DNA from: an uncultured Sphingomonadaceae bacterium
GTDB lineage: Bacteria; Pseudomonadota; Alphaproteobacteria; Sphingomonadales; Sphingomonadaceae
Reading direction: 5' to 3'
NCBI GenBank assembly: GCA_903871605.1
Contig: CAIQHF010000029.1
Location: 124,001-188,000, forward strand
Length of the DNA stretch: 64,000 bases
In this document: positions 36,898 through 46,728 of the stretch, in pieces
Position numbering within the stretch: the first letter of the stretch is position 1
Layout: the number at the start of each line of letters is the position of its first letter
Notes under the pieces: generated by a model
Database searches by the model: none
Seen by the model: only the letters and a program-made list of their open reading frames with translations
What the model was told of the DNA's origin: nothing
Program-made: the position numbers and the translations under genes

Positions 36898-38385
36898 TTA
36901 CTGGTTGTTCTGGCGGTTGAGGAAACCGGGTAGGTCGAGCGATTCCTTGCGCGAGACGGGCGCCTCTTCCTCGACATTGGCCTTGGCGGCACCGCGGGCG
37001 ATCGACGACATCCGCTCGAACAGCGTGCCGCCCTCGCGCGGTGCGGCGGCGGCGGCGCGCGGCGCGCGCGGCGCCGGTTCGGCCACCGTCTCGCCGCCCG
37101 CGTTGAGCCAGCGGCGATTGCCTTGCGCGGCCGCCGGGTCGGCATCGATCGATTCGGCATGCGGCGGCAGCGGATTGGGCGAAACCGGGGCGGTCAGGAT
37201 CGTCTCGCTGCCGAGCAGCAGTTCGTCGGCCTCGTCCGACGCACCCTCCGCCGATGCGCTCGCCGCCCCGACCGCCGTGACCGCGGTCGGGGTCACCGGC
37301 GCCGCAACCGGTGCTGGCGCAGCGGAAGCAGGCGCGACAACGGCCGGCGCGGGCTCGACGCGCGGCTTGGCCGCAGCGGGGAAGCTGAACACCTTGGCGG
37401 GCTCGGCGGCGGTGGCGGCCTCCGCCTCGATCCCGGTCGCGACCACCGAGACGCGGATCTTGCCCTCGAGATCATTGTTGAACGCCGAACCCCAGATGAT
37501 GTTGGCATCGGGATCGACCAGCTCGCGGATGTGGTTGGCGGCCTCGTCGACCTCCATCAGCCGCATGTCCTCGCCGCCGGTGATCGACACGATCACGCCC
37601 TTGGCGCCCTTCATGCTGACGCCGTCGAGCAGCGGGTTGGCGATCGCCTTCTCGGCGGCCTCGATCGCGCGATTGTCGCCCGAGGCCTCGCCGGTGCCCA
37701 TCATCGCCTTGCCCATCTCGCCCATCACCGAGCGGACGTCGGCGAAGTCGAGGTTGATGAGACCCGGCATCACCATCAGGTCGGTGATCCCGCGGACGCC
37801 CTGCTGGAGCACTTCATCGGCCATCTTGAACGCGTCCTTGAAGGTCGTGTTCGGGTTGGCGATCAGGAACAGATTCTGGTTGGGGATGACGATCAGCGTA
37901 TCGACGTGCTTCTGCAGCTCCTCGATGCCCGCCTCGGCGGCGCGCATCCGGCGCGCGCCCTCGAACGAGAAGGGCTTGGTGACGACGCCGACGGTCAGGA
38001 TGCCGCGCTCGCGCGCCGCCTTGGCGATGACCGGCGCCGCACCGGTGCCGGTGCCACCGCCCATGCCGGCCGCGATGAAGCACATATGCGCGCCCTCGAG
38101 CGCCTTCTCGACCTGCTCCATCGTCTCTTCGGCGGCGGCTCGCCCGATCTCGGGGCGCGAACCGGCGCCGAGGCCCTGGGTGATGCGCAGCCCGAGCTGG
38201 ATGCGGCGCTCGGCGGGGGAGTGGTTGAGCGCCTGCGCATCGGTGTTGGCGACGAGGAAGTCGACGCCCTGCACCGCGGCCTCGATCATGTTGGCGATCG
38301 CGTTGCCGCCCGCGCCGCCGACGCCGATCACGCTGATGCGGGGACGGAGTTCATCGACCTCAGGCCGCACGAATTCGATGCTCAT
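36898..38385 (-). CDS. ftsZ: cell division protein FtsZ
   Basis: 495 aa from ATG at 38385 with GAGGAG seven bases upstream; a longer open frame upstream is ignored. The tubulin-like GTP site [12 protein letters not shown] lies at about 107-118, and the catalytic T7 loop is near [10 protein letters not shown]. After the core (about 320) comes an Ala/Pro-rich linker of about 160 residues, then the C-terminal peptide [10 protein letters not shown] that binds FtsA and other partners. FtsZ forms the Z-ring. Last gene of the dcw cluster, 127 bases after ftsA, with its own leader. Confidence 0.98.
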   Translation of the reverse strand: MSIEFVRPEVDELRPRISVIGVGGAGGNAIANMIEAAVQGVDFLVANTDAQALNHSPAERRIQLGLRITQGLGAGSRPEIGRAAAEETMEQVEKALEGAHMCFIAAGMGGGTGTGAAPVIAKAARERGILTVGVVTKPFSFEGARRMRAAEAGIEELQKHVDTLIVIPNQNLFLIANPNTTFKDAFKMADEVLQQGVRGITDLMVMPGLINLDFADVRSVMGEMGKAMMGTGEASGDNRAIEAAEKAIANPLLDGVSMKGAKGVIVSITGGEDMRLMEVDEAANHIRELVDPDANIIWGSAFNNDLEGKIRVSVVATGIEAEAATAAEPAKVFSFPAAAKPRVEPAPAVVAPASAAPAPVAAPVTPTAVTAVGAASASAEGASDEADELLLGSETILTAPVSPNPLPPHAESIDADPAAAQGNRRWLNAGGETVAEPAPRAPRAAAAAPREGGTLFERMSSIARGAAKANVEEEAPVSRKESLDLPGFLNRQNNQ

Positions 38386-38508
38386 CTTCAAACTCCTCGA
38401 AAGCCGGGAGTGCCCCCAAGGCTCGCTCCCCTGATTCTGCCAAAAGCGGCACGCCGACGCACGCGAAAAGATTAACAATCCACATATTTCTTCGGCACGT
38501 GGCCGAAG
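38386..38508 (-). promoter_or_regulatory. ftsA-ftsZ spacer with hairpin and GANTC site
   Basis: The perfect hairpin CTTCGGC-ACGTG-GCCGAAG at 38490-38508 directly follows the ftsA stop and may end or pause the ftsA transcript. Nearer to ftsZ a GANTC site (GATTC at 38432-38436) occurs. A TTAAC run at 38472 lies in an AT-rich patch. In Caulobacter ftsZ has its own cell-cycle-controlled promoter with methylation sites; a separate ftsZ promoter here is inferred. Confidence 0.45.
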
Positions 38509-38512
38509 AGAC

Positions 38513-39775
38513 TCAATAGCCGCTCCGGAATGCTGCGATGAGACGGTGGACCAGCCCGCTCGGCGTCCTGCGTTCGGGCGTCGATCTTGCCGATTCCGCG
38601 CCGCGCAGATCGACGGGATTGGATGCGGCATAGACGGCGAGCCCGGTCAGCGTCGCGAACGCCGGCCCCGAATGCGCCTCGGGCAGCGCCGCCAGCCCGC
38701 GCGGACGGCCGATGCGGACCGCACGGCCGAGCACGCCCTGGATATAGTCGGCAATGCCCTTGAGCTCGGCGCCGCCGCCGGTCAGCACGACCTGCCGCCC
38801 GACCGGCCCGGCGAAACCGAGCTGCTTGAGCGCCGCGGCGATGTCGGTCGAGAGCAGGTCGAGCCGCTGGCGGATCACCGAGATCAGCTGCGCACGGGTG
38901 ATCCGCTGCGGCTCCGCGCCCTCCTCGACGCCGGCCATCGGCGCCACGTCGATCATGTCGTGATTATCGCGCGGCGAGGTCGTCGCCGAACCGTAGAAAC
39001 ATTTGATCCGCTCGGCCTGGCTGCGGCGCGTGCCGAAGGCGGAAGCGATGTCGTCGGTGATGTCCGATCCGCCGTACGGGATCGCCGCCAACCCGACGAG
39101 CATCCCGCCCGCGAACAGCGAGACGTTGGTCACCCCAGCGCCGAGCTCGACCAGCGCGACGCCGAGCTCGCGCTCCTCATCGGACAGGCAGGCGAGCCCC
39201 GTCGCGATCGGTGCCGCGACGATCGCCCTGACCGCCAGATGCGCCGATCGGACCGACAGATCGAGATTGCGCACCGGCGACGAATCCGCCGCGATCACGT
39301 GGATGTCGACTCCGAGCCGGTCGGCATGGAGCCCGAGCGGCTTCTTGACCCCCTGGACGCCGTCTAGCGTGTAGAGCGTCGGCTGCGCGTGCAGCACCAT
39401 GCGCCCCTCGGGATCGATCGAATTGCGCCCGGCATCGAGCAGATCGTCGATGTCGCCCTGCTCGATGCGGTGCCCGCCCAGCTCGACCTCGACCGAGGCG
39501 ACGCGGCTGACCAGCCCGCCTGCGGAAAATCCCACCCACACCTGCTCGATATTGACCCCGGCGATGCGCTCGGCCTGTTCGACCGCCTCGCGGATCGCGA
39601 CCTCGGTGCGTTCCATGTCGGCGACATAGCCGCGCTTGACGCCGCGACTCTCGCGCTGACCGGTGCCGAGCACGGTCAGCTCGCCATCCTCGCCCTGCTG
39701 CGCGATCAGCGCGCAGACCTTGGACGAACCGATATCGAGCGTGGTGATAAGCTTGTCGGTGCGGCCTTGCGCCAT
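38513..39775 (-). CDS. ftsA: cell division protein FtsA
   Basis: 420 aa. Actin-like ATPase fold: phosphate 1 motif [15 protein letters not shown] at about 11-25, the 1C domain with [14 protein letters not shown]-like segment near 100, and phosphate 2/adenosine motifs [13 protein letters not shown] and [12 protein letters not shown]. The C-terminus [15 protein letters not shown] is an amphipathic membrane-targeting helix. FtsA tethers FtsZ to the membrane and recruits later division proteins. It starts 9 bases after ftsQ. Confidence 0.97.
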   Translation of the reverse strand: MAQGRTDKLITTLDIGSSKVCALIAQQGEDGELTVLGTGQRESRGVKRGYVADMERTEVAIREAVEQAERIAGVNIEQVWVGFSAGGLVSRVASVEVELGGHRIEQGDIDDLLDAGRNSIDPEGRMVLHAQPTLYTLDGVQGVKKPLGLHADRLGVDIHVIAADSSPVRNLDLSVRSAHLAVRAIVAAPIATGLACLSDEERELGVALVELGAGVTNVSLFAGGMLVGLAAIPYGGSDITDDIASAFGTRRSQAERIKCFYGSATTSPRDNHDMIDVAPMAGVEEGAEPQRITRAQLISVIRQRLDLLSTDIAAALKQLGFAGPVGRQVVLTGGGAELKGIADYIQGVLGRAVRIGRPRGLAALPEAHSGPAFATLTGLAVYAASNPVDLRGAESARSTPERRTPSGLVHRLIAAFRSGY

Positions 39776-39784
39776 CCTTGGCCC

Positions 39785-40735
39785 CTAGATGGCGTCGGTG
39801 CCCGCCGGTGCGGGCGGGGTGGCGGGGGAGGTGGCGGGATCGGCGATCTCGTGGCCGGGTTCCTGGCTGACGCGCACGACGGTCTTGCCGGGCAACCGCA
39901 TGTCGAAATGGACGAAGCCCTGACCGAGCAGCCGCGCGGCCTGGTCCATCCGATCGAACTTGGCATAGGCATCGCCGGCGGCCTTGTCGCCCTCGGGCAG
40001 CGCCAGCGTCTCGCCGCTGTTGAAGCGAATGTCCCAGCGGCGATCGCCGACCCAGCTCGCGCCCGCGACCAGCGGCTTGAGCCGCGGTGCCGCGTCCATC
40101 AGCGCGGCGAGCTGCGTGGCGTGCGTGTTGGCGCCCGGGCCGATCACGATCGGCAGATCGGGCATCGCCTGCGGATCGACCGCCTGCAGCACGACGCCGT
40201 CCTTGTCGATCAGGCTGAGCTTGCCCTGATATTGCCAGATCGCCGACGGCTGGCGCTCGACGATGTCGACGAGCAGCGTGTCGGGCAGGCGGCGCGAGAC
40301 GCGCGCGTCGGCGACCCAGCCATATTGCAGCAGCTTCCGGCGGATCTCGCCGAGATCGACGAGCGGCATTGCGGTCGAGTTCTGGTCGAGCGCGACCGAA
40401 TAGACGGGGAGCCGGTCCATATGGTGGATGCCCTGGATCTCGACGCGCTTGACCGAAAAGCCCATCATGCCGATCAGTTCGCCGAGCTCGGTGCCCGCCG
40501 CCTGCGGCAATCTGAGCGCGAACGCTGTCGCGACGATCGCCAGCGCGACGATCAGCGCGGCGAGCTTGTAGAGCCAGGTCTTGAGCGCGGCGACGGGCAC
40601 CGGGCTGATCGCCAATGCGCGCCCCGTCGCCTGCTTCGCGCGCGCATTGGCGGCCGTCACGCCGCGCCGCGCGACGGTCGGCGCGCGGGCGTGCCTGGGT
40701 TGCGAGCCCCGTCTGATCCGCGCGCGCTCGGTCAC
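39785..40735 (-). CDS. ftsQ: cell division protein FtsQ
   Basis: 316 aa from a GTG at 40735 that overlaps the ddl stop (GTGA). A basic cytoplasmic tail of about 50 residues is followed by one membrane helix (LYKLAALIVALAIVATAFAL) and a periplasmic POTRA domain starting FSVKRVEIQGIHHMDRLPVY, then the beta domain with WQYQGKLSLIDKDGVVL. FtsQ links early cytoplasmic and late periplasmic division proteins with FtsB and FtsL. The C-terminal 20 residues are Pro/Ala-rich. Confidence 0.95.
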   Translation of the reverse strand: MTERARIRRGSQPRHARAPTVARRGVTAANARAKQATGRALAISPVPVAALKTWLYKLAALIVALAIVATAFALRLPQAAGTELGELIGMMGFSVKRVEIQGIHHMDRLPVYSVALDQNSTAMPLVDLGEIRRKLLQYGWVADARVSRRLPDTLLVDIVERQPSAIWQYQGKLSLIDKDGVVLQAVDPQAMPDLPIVIGPGANTHATQLAALMDAAPRLKPLVAGASWVGDRRWDIRFNSGETLALPEGDKAAGDAYAKFDRMDQAARLLGQGFVHFDMRLPGKTVVRVSQEPGHEIADPATSPATPPAPAGTDAI

Positions 40736-41688
40736 CTGTCGTTCCCCCGGCTCGCCGCATCGGCGCGATCGAGCGCCTCGTCGATCAGGCGCTGGACAAG
40801 CGCCTCGTAGCTCAGCCCGACGTGCCGTGCCTGCTCGGGAACGAGGCTCAGCGGCGTCATTCCGGGCTGCGTGTTGACCTCGAGCAGATACAGCCCGGCA
40901 AGGCCCTGCTCGTCGTCCCAGCGAAAGTCCGAGCGCGAGCAGCCCCTGCAGCCGAGCAGACGGTGCGCGTCCTCAGCGATCCGCATCGCGGCGGCGGCGA
41001 CATCGTCTGGTATCTCGGCCGGGCAGACGTGGGTGGTGATGCCGTCGGTATATTTATGGTCGTAATCATAGAAGCCGCTGTCGATCTTGAGTTCGGTCAC
41101 CGCCAGCGCCGCGTCGCCGAGCACCGCGACGGTCAGTTCCTTGCCGCGGATGAACGGCTCGGCGACCAGATGGTCGAAATGCTTCCACGGCCCTTCGCTG
41201 TCGCGGCCGATCGGGGTGCCGTAATTGCCCCCCGCCGTCACGATCGCGACGCCGACCGACGATCCCTCGTTGACCGGCTTCAGCACATAGGGCCGCGGCA
41301 GCGGATCGCCGTCGTACAGGGTCTCGCTGGCGACCAGCTTGCCCGCGGGCATGCGGATGCCGTGCGGCACCAGCGCCTGCTTGGTCAATTCCTTGTCGAT
41401 CGCGATTACCGAGGTGGTCAGCCCGCTGTGCGTATAGGGCAGCCCCATGATGTCGAGCAGGCCCTGTACCGAGCCATCCTCGCCCGGCGTGCCGTGCAGC
41501 GCGTTGAACACGATATCGGGCGCGGCGAGCGTCAGCTTGGTCGCGACGTCGCGCTCCATGTCGATCGCGACGACGCGGTGGCCGAGCCGGTCGAGCGCGG
41601 CGGCGACGCCCCGGCCCGAGGTCAGCGACACCTCGCGCTCGGCCGACCAGCCGCCCATCAGCACCGCGACGTGGAGGGGACGGGTCAT
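40732..41688 (-). CDS. ddl: D-alanine--D-alanine ligase
   Basis: 318 aa from ATG at 41688 with GGGGAGGATG just upstream; that ribosome site comes from the end of the adjacent repeat. ATP-grasp signatures are seen: HVAVLMGGWSAEREVSL at the N-terminus, FNALHGTPGEDGSVQG, KPVNEGSSVGV and the C-terminal metal motif LEVNTQPGMTPLSLVP. The enzyme makes the D-Ala-D-Ala dipeptide that MurF adds to the stem peptide. Located between murB and ftsQ as in many proteobacteria; coupled to ftsQ by a GTGA overlap. Confidence 0.97.
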   Translation of the reverse strand: MTRPLHVAVLMGGWSAEREVSLTSGRGVAAALDRLGHRVVAIDMERDVATKLTLAAPDIVFNALHGTPGEDGSVQGLLDIMGLPYTHSGLTTSVIAIDKELTKQALVPHGIRMPAGKLVASETLYDGDPLPRPYVLKPVNEGSSVGVAIVTAGGNYGTPIGRDSEGPWKHFDHLVAEPFIRGKELTVAVLGDAALAVTELKIDSGFYDYDHKYTDGITTHVCPAEIPDDVAAAAMRIAEDAHRLLGCRGCSRSDFRWDDEQGLAGLYLLEVNTQPGMTPLSLVPEQARHVGLSYEALVQRLIDEALDRADAASRGNDR

Positions 41689-41838
41689 ACCATCCTCCCC
41701 ATCGCGGATGGGGCGGGAGACCGCCGCCGCAGGCGGGGGCGGACCGATTCCGCCACAAGGCGCAGCGCCTGCGGCAATGCCGCTCCACCACCGGCGATGC
41801 CGGCGGTACCCCTCCCCCCGCGTGGCGCGCGGAGGATG
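41689..41838. repeat. CATCCTCCCC...GGAGGATG inverted repeat element
   Basis: Begins ACCATCCTCCCCATCGCGGA (with hairpin CCCCATC-GCG-GATGGGG) and ends CCTCCCCCCGCGTGGCGCGC then GGAGGATGATG. Between them are secondary palindromes, CCGCCGCAGGCGGGGGCGG and GGCGCAGCGCC-like. It is the same family as at 27668. It breaks the otherwise coupled murB-ddl junction and supplies the ddl ribosome site on the minus strand. Confidence 0.75.
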
Positions 41839-41851
41839 ATGCCGAAACCGC

Positions 41852-42748
41852 TCACTTCGCTTCACCCACGCGCTGGATTTCCCATTCGAGCTCGATGCCG
41901 CTGTGCGCCTTCACCCGCCGCCGCACCTCCTCGCCCAGCGCCTCGATGTCCGTCGAGGTCGCGCCGCCGAGGTTGAGCAGGAAGTTGGTGTGTTTCTCCG
42001 AGACCTGGGCAGCGCCGATCGTCAGCCCGCGACAGCCTGCCGCGTCGATCAGCGCCCAAGCCTTGTGGCCGTCCGGATTCTTGAAGGTCGAGCCGCCGGT
42101 CTTGGAGCGGAGCGGTTGCGACGCCTCGCGCTCGGCGGCGATGCGGTCCATCTCCGCTCCGATCGCGGCCGGCTCGCCGGGGCTGCCCCGGAAGGTCGCG
42201 GAGACGACGATCGCGCCCTCGGGCAGATTGCTATGGCGATAGGTGTAGCCGAGCTCGCCCGGCGCCAGCGTCCGCCGCTCGCCCGAGCGCAGCACGACCT
42301 CGCACTCGACGAGGATATCCTTCACCTCGCGGCCATAGGCGCCACCGTTCATCCGCACGAACCCGCCGACCGCGCCGGGGATCGAGCGCAGGAACTCGAT
42401 GCCGGCGATGCCCGCATCGCGCGCCGTCGAGGAGACGAGGATGCCGCTCGCGCCGCCGCCGCAGCGGAGCGTGGTGTCATCCACCTGCTCGACCTTGGCG
42501 AAGGCCTTGCCGAGCCGCACCACCACGCCCGGCACGCCGCCGTCGCGGACGATCAGGTTGGAGCCGAGCCCCAGCCCCATCACCGGCGTCGCGGGATCGA
42601 GCGCGGCGAGGAATGCGCACAGATCGTCGACGTCGGCGGGCTCGAACAGCCATTCGGCCGCCCCGCCCGCCTTGAACCAGACGAGCGGCGCCAGCGGCGC
42701 GGCCTCGGTCAGCCTACCACGCACCGGAGCGGGGGCGAGCGCCGCCAT
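41852..42748 (-). CDS. murB: UDP-N-acetylenolpyruvoylglucosamine reductase
   Basis: 298 aa from ATG at 42748, chosen because AAGGG lies six bases upstream; the ATG at 42754 would overlap the preceding stop as ATGA but has no spacing to that site. FAD-binding motifs: GLGLGSNLIVRDGGVPGVVV, then IPGAVGGFVRMNGGAYG. Catalytic Ser lies in KTGGSTFKNP and the conserved Glu in VSEKHTNFLLNLG. It reduces UDP-GlcNAc-enolpyruvate to UDP-MurNAc with NADPH. As a type without a long extra loop it resembles the shorter MurB class. Confidence 0.96.
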   Translation of the reverse strand: MAALAPAPVRGRLTEAAPLAPLVWFKAGGAAEWLFEPADVDDLCAFLAALDPATPVMGLGLGSNLIVRDGGVPGVVVRLGKAFAKVEQVDDTTLRCGGGASGILVSSTARDAGIAGIEFLRSIPGAVGGFVRMNGGAYGREVKDILVECEVVLRSGERRTLAPGELGYTYRHSNLPEGAIVVSATFRGSPGEPAAIGAEMDRIAAEREASQPLRSKTGGSTFKNPDGHKAWALIDAAGCRGLTIGAAQVSEKHTNFLLNLGGATSTDIEALGEEVRRRVKAHSGIELEWEIQRVGEAK

Positions 42749-42750
42749 GC

Positions 42751-42951
42751 TCATCCCTTGGGCGACCACAGCGCGATCCAATTCTGCCACGCCTGGATGC
42801 CGGCCTCGGCCGCCTCATGCGCCGATTTCTGGAAGGCGATCTCGTCCTGACCCGCCTTGAGCGCGGTCTCCATCAGGTCGAGCTGGCGTTTCTGGAAGCG
42901 CAGCACCTCCTGCTGGAAGGCGACGAACCCCATGAAAGGATGCTGGTTCAT
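42751..42951 (-). CDS. small helical protein of unknown function inside the dcw cluster
   Basis: 66 aa from ATG at 42951. It starts [20 protein letters not shown] and ends [14 protein letters not shown]. The start overlaps the murC stop (ATGA) and its stop overlaps the first possible murB ATG, so it is translationally coupled on both sides. The sequence reads as one or two long amphipathic helices ([20 protein letters not shown]) with an aromatic C-terminal patch. No signal peptide or membrane helix is seen. I do not recognise a family. The position suggests a role linked to precursor synthesis or division, but that is inference only. Confidence 0.8.
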   Translation of the reverse strand: MNQHPFMGFVAFQQEVLRFQKRQLDLMETALKAGQDEIAFQKSAHEAAEAGIQAWQNWIALWSPKG

Positions 42952-44387
42952 TCGGCCGGCTCGGCGACTTTGGCGCGGGCGCCTTCGATCGCGCCGGCAA
43001 GCCCGGCGGCCCATTTGGTGATGTCGCCCGCGCCCAGGCAGATCACCATGTCGTCGGGGCGCAGCGTCGCGGCGAGTTCGGCCGCGAGCGCGTCGGCGCC
43101 CGCAATCTCGCTCGCCGAACGATGGCCGCGCGTGCGCAGCCCCTGGACCAGCGCCGCGGCATCGACGCCGTCGATCGGCTGCTCGCCCGCGGGATAGACC
43201 GGTGCGACATAGACGACATCGGCATCGTTGAACGCCTGCTGGAACTCGTCCATCAGGTCGCGCAGCCGGGTGAAGCGGTGCGGCTGGACGACCGCGATCA
43301 CCCTCGCCCTCGCACCCTCGCGCGCCGCCGACAGCACCGCCCTGATCTCGACCGGATGGTGACCATAATCGTCGATGATCGTCGCGGCCCCATCCCCGAT
43401 CGCCACCTCGCCGACCTTGGTGAAGCGCCGCTTGACCCCGCCGAACTTGGCGAAGCCGGTGCGGATGATCTCGTCGGACACGCCGAGCTCGAGCGCGACA
43501 CCGATCGCGGCGAGCGCGTTGGAGACGTTGTGCCGGCCGGGCATCGGCAGCTCGATCCCCTCGATCGAGCGCACCGTGCCGTCCCGGTGACGAATGATCG
43601 TCTCGAAGCGGTTGCCGCCGGGGATCGGCGTGACGTTGACGCCGCGCACGTCGGCCTGCGCCGAGAAGCCGTAGGTTACGATGCGGCGATCCCTAACCCG
43701 GGGGAGGATCGCCTGCACTTCCGGGTGATCGAGGCAGAGCAGCGCGGCGCCGTAGAAGGGGACGTTCTCGATGAACGCGACGAACGCGTCCTTGACCGCG
43801 TCGAACGAGCCATAATGGTCGAGATGCTCGGGATCGATGTTGGTGACGATCGCATAGGTGCCGTCGAGGCGGAGAAACGAACCGTCGCTCTCGTCGGCCT
43901 CGACCACCATCCAGTCGGATGCGCCGAGACGTGCGTTGGAACCGTAGCTGTTGATGATCCCGCCGTTGATCACCGTCGGGTCCACCCCGCCGGCATCGAG
44001 CAGGGCTGCGACCATCGAGGTCGTCGTCGTCTTGCCGTGCGTGCCCGCCACCGCGACGGTCGATTTGAGCCGCATCAGCTCGGCGAGCATTTCCGCGCGG
44101 CGCACGACGGGGACGCGCGTCTCGAGCGCGAGCTCGACCTCGGGATTGCCGCGCTTGATCGCGGTCGAGGTCACCACCACCGCGGCATCGCCTAGATTGG
44201 AGGCGTCGTGGCCGATCATCACCTTGATGCCGCGCTTGCGCAGACCCTCGATCACATAGCTTTCGGCGACGTCCGAGCCCTGTACCCTGTAGCCGAGATT
44301 GCACATCACCTCGGCGATGCCCGACATGCCGATGCCGCCGATGCCGATGAAATGGATGGTGCCGATGTCGGTGGCGACGCCCTTCAC
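42948..44387 (-). CDS. murC: UDP-N-acetylmuramate--L-alanine ligase
   Basis: 479 aa from a GTG at 44387 that overlaps the murG stop. It begins [20 protein letters not shown] with the Rossmann-like motif [11 protein letters not shown]. The ATP-binding motif [15 protein letters not shown] is at about 112-126, and the Mur-ligase signatures [11 protein letters not shown] and [13 protein letters not shown] follow. MurC adds L-Ala to UDP-MurNAc, the first step of stem peptide synthesis in the cytosol. Followed by the coupled 66-aa gene. Confidence 0.97.
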   Translation of the reverse strand: MKGVATDIGTIHFIGIGGIGMSGIAEVMCNLGYRVQGSDVAESYVIEGLRKRGIKVMIGHDASNLGDAAVVVTSTAIKRGNPEVELALETRVPVVRRAEMLAELMRLKSTVAVAGTHGKTTTTSMVAALLDAGGVDPTVINGGIINSYGSNARLGASDWMVVEADESDGSFLRLDGTYAIVTNIDPEHLDHYGSFDAVKDAFVAFIENVPFYGAALLCLDHPEVQAILPRVRDRRIVTYGFSAQADVRGVNVTPIPGGNRFETIIRHRDGTVRSIEGIELPMPGRHNVSNALAAIGVALELGVSDEIIRTGFAKFGGVKRRFTKVGEVAIGDGAATIIDDYGHHPVEIRAVLSAAREGARARVIAVVQPHRFTRLRDLMDEFQQAFNDADVVYVAPVYPAGEQPIDGVDAAALVQGLRTRGHRSASEIAGADALAAELAATLRPDDMVICLGAGDITKWAAGLAGAIEGARAKVAEPAE

Positions 44388-45517
44388 GCGAAAGCTTCCT
44401 TGAACTGGGGGGACCGGCCGGCAAACGCCTCGGCCGGGCCGGAAAGATTGATCACGAGATCGGCGAGATCGCGCGTGGCGTCAGGGTAGCCCGCTTCCCT
44501 GGCGTGACGCGCGGCATTCTCGAGCGCGCCGGGTTCGAGCGCCATCTTCTGCATCTGCTTGGCGAGACGTTGCGGGGTGAAGGTCCGCTGCGGCATCGAG
44601 GCAGCGCCGCCGGTCGCCGCCATCTCGCGCGCATTGGCGGTCTGGTGGTCGTCCATCGCCGATGGAAGCGGCACGAGGATCGCGGGGCGGCCCGCTGCGG
44701 TCAGCTCGGCGATCGTCGAGGCGCCCGAACGGCCGACGAAGAGATGGCTCCAGCCGAGCCTCTCGGGCAGGTCGCTAAGATAGGTGGCGCAGTCGGCGGG
44801 GATATCGAGTTCGGCGTAGCGCGCACGAACCATCTCGATGTCCTCCGGCCGGCATTGCTGCGTCACCTGCAGCCGCTGGCGCAGCACGATCGGCAGCAGC
44901 CCGAGCGCATCGGGCACCACGGTCGAAAGGATGCTCGCGCCCTGCGACCCGCCGGTGACGAGCAGCCGGAAGATGCCGTTCTCGGTGAGCGGTGGATAGG
45001 GCTGGTCGCGGAGCGCCAGCACCTCGGCGCGCACCGGATTGCCGACGACGACGGGCGCGACCCGCGCCGGCACGCGATCGACCTGATGATAGGCGGTGGC
45101 GAGCACGTCGACGCGGCGCGCCAGCAGCCGATTGACGCGGCCAAGCACCGCATTCTGCTCGTGCAGCGCGGTCGGGACGCCCAGCGACAGCGCGGCGAGC
45201 AGCGTCGGCAGCGCGGGATAGCCGCCGAAGCCGACGACGACGCCGGGCTCGAACGCGCGGATCAGCGCGCGCGCGGCGCGGCGACCCTGCCAGATGCCTT
45301 TGGCCGCCTTGATCCAGCCGAGCAGGCCGCCGCCCAGTCGACCTGCCGGCAGCACATGCACGTCGACGCCCGCGAACAGCCCGGGAATCTTCGCGCCGCG
45401 CGCGTCGGTCACCAGCGCCACGACATGGCCGCGGCGGATCAATTCCTCGGCGAGCGCGTGCGCCGGGATCATATGGCCGCCGGTGCCGCCGGCGGCGAGC
45501 AGGAAATGGCGTTTCAC
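44384..45517 (-). CDS. murG: UDP-GlcNAc:lipid I GlcNAc transferase MurG
   Basis: 377 aa from a GTG at 45517 that overlaps the ftsW stop (GTGA), matching the neighbouring junctions; an ATG at 45532 inside ftsW is the alternative. The first G loop [20 protein letters not shown] and second [10 protein letters not shown] are typical, as are [13 protein letters not shown] and the donor site [20 protein letters not shown]. MurG adds GlcNAc to lipid I on the cytoplasmic side of the membrane, giving lipid II for MurJ. The long upstream open frame is antisense noise over ftsW. Confidence 0.96.
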   Translation of the reverse strand: MKRHFLLAAGGTGGHMIPAHALAEELIRRGHVVALVTDARGAKIPGLFAGVDVHVLPAGRLGGGLLGWIKAAKGIWQGRRAARALIRAFEPGVVVGFGGYPALPTLLAALSLGVPTALHEQNAVLGRVNRLLARRVDVLATAYHQVDRVPARVAPVVVGNPVRAEVLALRDQPYPPLTENGIFRLLVTGGSQGASILSTVVPDALGLLPIVLRQRLQVTQQCRPEDIEMVRARYAELDIPADCATYLSDLPERLGWSHLFVGRSGASTIAELTAAGRPAILVPLPSAMDDHQTANAREMAATGGAASMPQRTFTPQRLAKQMQKMALEPGALENAARHAREAGYPDATRDLADLVINLSGPAEAFAGRSPQFKEAFA

Positions 45518-46728
45518 CGCGGCTTGTTCCATGTCACGACATAGGGAGACCGCGTCAGATACGGGTTCCGGCGCGTGAACGCCAGCAGCAGCCCGAACCC
45601 CATCGACAGCGCCACCATCGACGAGCCGCCGTAGGAGATGAACGGCAGCGTCATCCCCTTGGACGGCGCGAGCTGCAGGTTGACCGCCATGTTGATGATC
45701 GCCTGCGCGCCGAATTGCGTGGCGAGCCCCGCGGCGGCGAGCAGGATGAAGCTGTCCTCCTCGTCGAGCAGCTTGACGAACACGCGCACGATGATCGCCA
45801 CGTAGATCAGCGCGATGGCGAGGCAGGCGATCAGCCCAAACTCCTCGCCGATCACCGAGAAGATATAGTCGGTGTGCGGCTCGGGCAGCTTGAACTTCAT
45901 CGTTCCCGCGCCCGGCCCGGTGCCGAACAGACCGCCGTGCATCAGCGTGCGCCTGGCGCTGTCGACCTGATAGGTGTCGCCCGACTGGAACAGGAAATTG
46001 TCGATCCTGAGACGTGCCACCGAATAGAAGAGATAGGCCGAGACCACCGCCGCGACGCCCAGCCCGGCGAGCGCCGCCAGCCCCTTCATCGGCGCGCCCG
46101 ACAGCGTCAGCAGTGCAGTCCACATCAGCAGGAACATGATCGTCTGGCCGAAATCGGGCTGCTTCATCAGGATGCCCGCGATCACCGCGGTGCCGACGAG
46201 ACTGATCGGCACCACCGGCAGCGTGCGGTCATGCTGCTTCAGCGACAACAGCCAGGCGAGCGCCACGACATAGAGCGGCTTCAAGAACTCCGAAGGCTGG
46301 ATCTGCGCCATGCCGACGCCGATCCAGCGCTTGGCGCCGTTGACCTGGTGGCCGATGATCGGCGTCGCGGCCAGCGCGACGATGAACACCGCCGCCCCCA
46401 GCAGGCTCAGCCGCCGCGCCATCTCCTTGGGGAGCATCGAGACGACGAACATCACCGGGATGCCGATCGCCAGCCACAGGCATTGGCGGTAGAAATAATA
46501 GAGCGGCGGAAACACCACTGCGCCGTCCGAATAGCGCACGCCGGCGGCCGGCGAGGCGGCGGCGACCGCGATCAAGCCGATCCCGATCAGCACCGTCACC
46601 AATGCCAGCAGGACGAGATCGATCTCCCAGAACCAGCGCCCGAGCGGCGAGCGATCGGCGCGGCCGAGGCGCGGCGGCTTGCCCCGGCGGAAGCGGCCTT
46701 TGTGGGCGGTGACGGGTTCCATCTTCAT
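45514..46728 (-). CDS. ftsW: peptidoglycan glycosyltransferase FtsW
   Basis: 404 aa with about ten membrane helices after a basic cytoplasmic N-terminus of 35 residues. SEDS signatures are present: GAKRWIGVGMAQIQPSEFLK, the large loop with PEPHTDYIFSVIGEEFG, and NLQLAPSKGMTLPFISYGGS. FtsW polymerises lipid II at the septum together with FtsI. Its ATG overlaps the murD stop, and its stop overlaps the murG start. The family call is secure; RodA is unlikely because of the dcw position. Confidence 0.97.
   Translation of the reverse strand: MKMEPVTAHKGRFRRGKPPRLGRADRSPLGRWFWEIDLVLLALVTVLIGIGLIAVAAASPAAGVRYSDGAVVFPPLYYFYRQCLWLAIGIPVMFVVSMLPKEMARRLSLLGAAVFIVALAATPIIGHQVNGAKRWIGVGMAQIQPSEFLKPLYVVALAWLLSLKQHDRTLPVVPISLVGTAVIAGILMKQPDFGQTIMFLLMWTALLTLSGAPMKGLAALAGLGVAAVVSAYLFYSVARLRIDNFLFQSGDTYQVDSARRTLMHGGLFGTGPGAGTMKFKLPEPHTDYIFSVIGEEFGLIACLAIALIYVAIIVRVFVKLLDEEDSFILLAAAGLATQFGAQAIINMAVNLQLAPSKGMTLPFISYGGSSMVALSMGFGLLLAFTRRNPYLTRSPYVVTWNKPR

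Noticed and set aside
41689-41838. Repeat element as a small non-coding RNA gene
   Set aside because: The strong palindromes could fold, but the same sequence in several unrelated gaps fits a dispersed repeat family better than a specific RNA gene.
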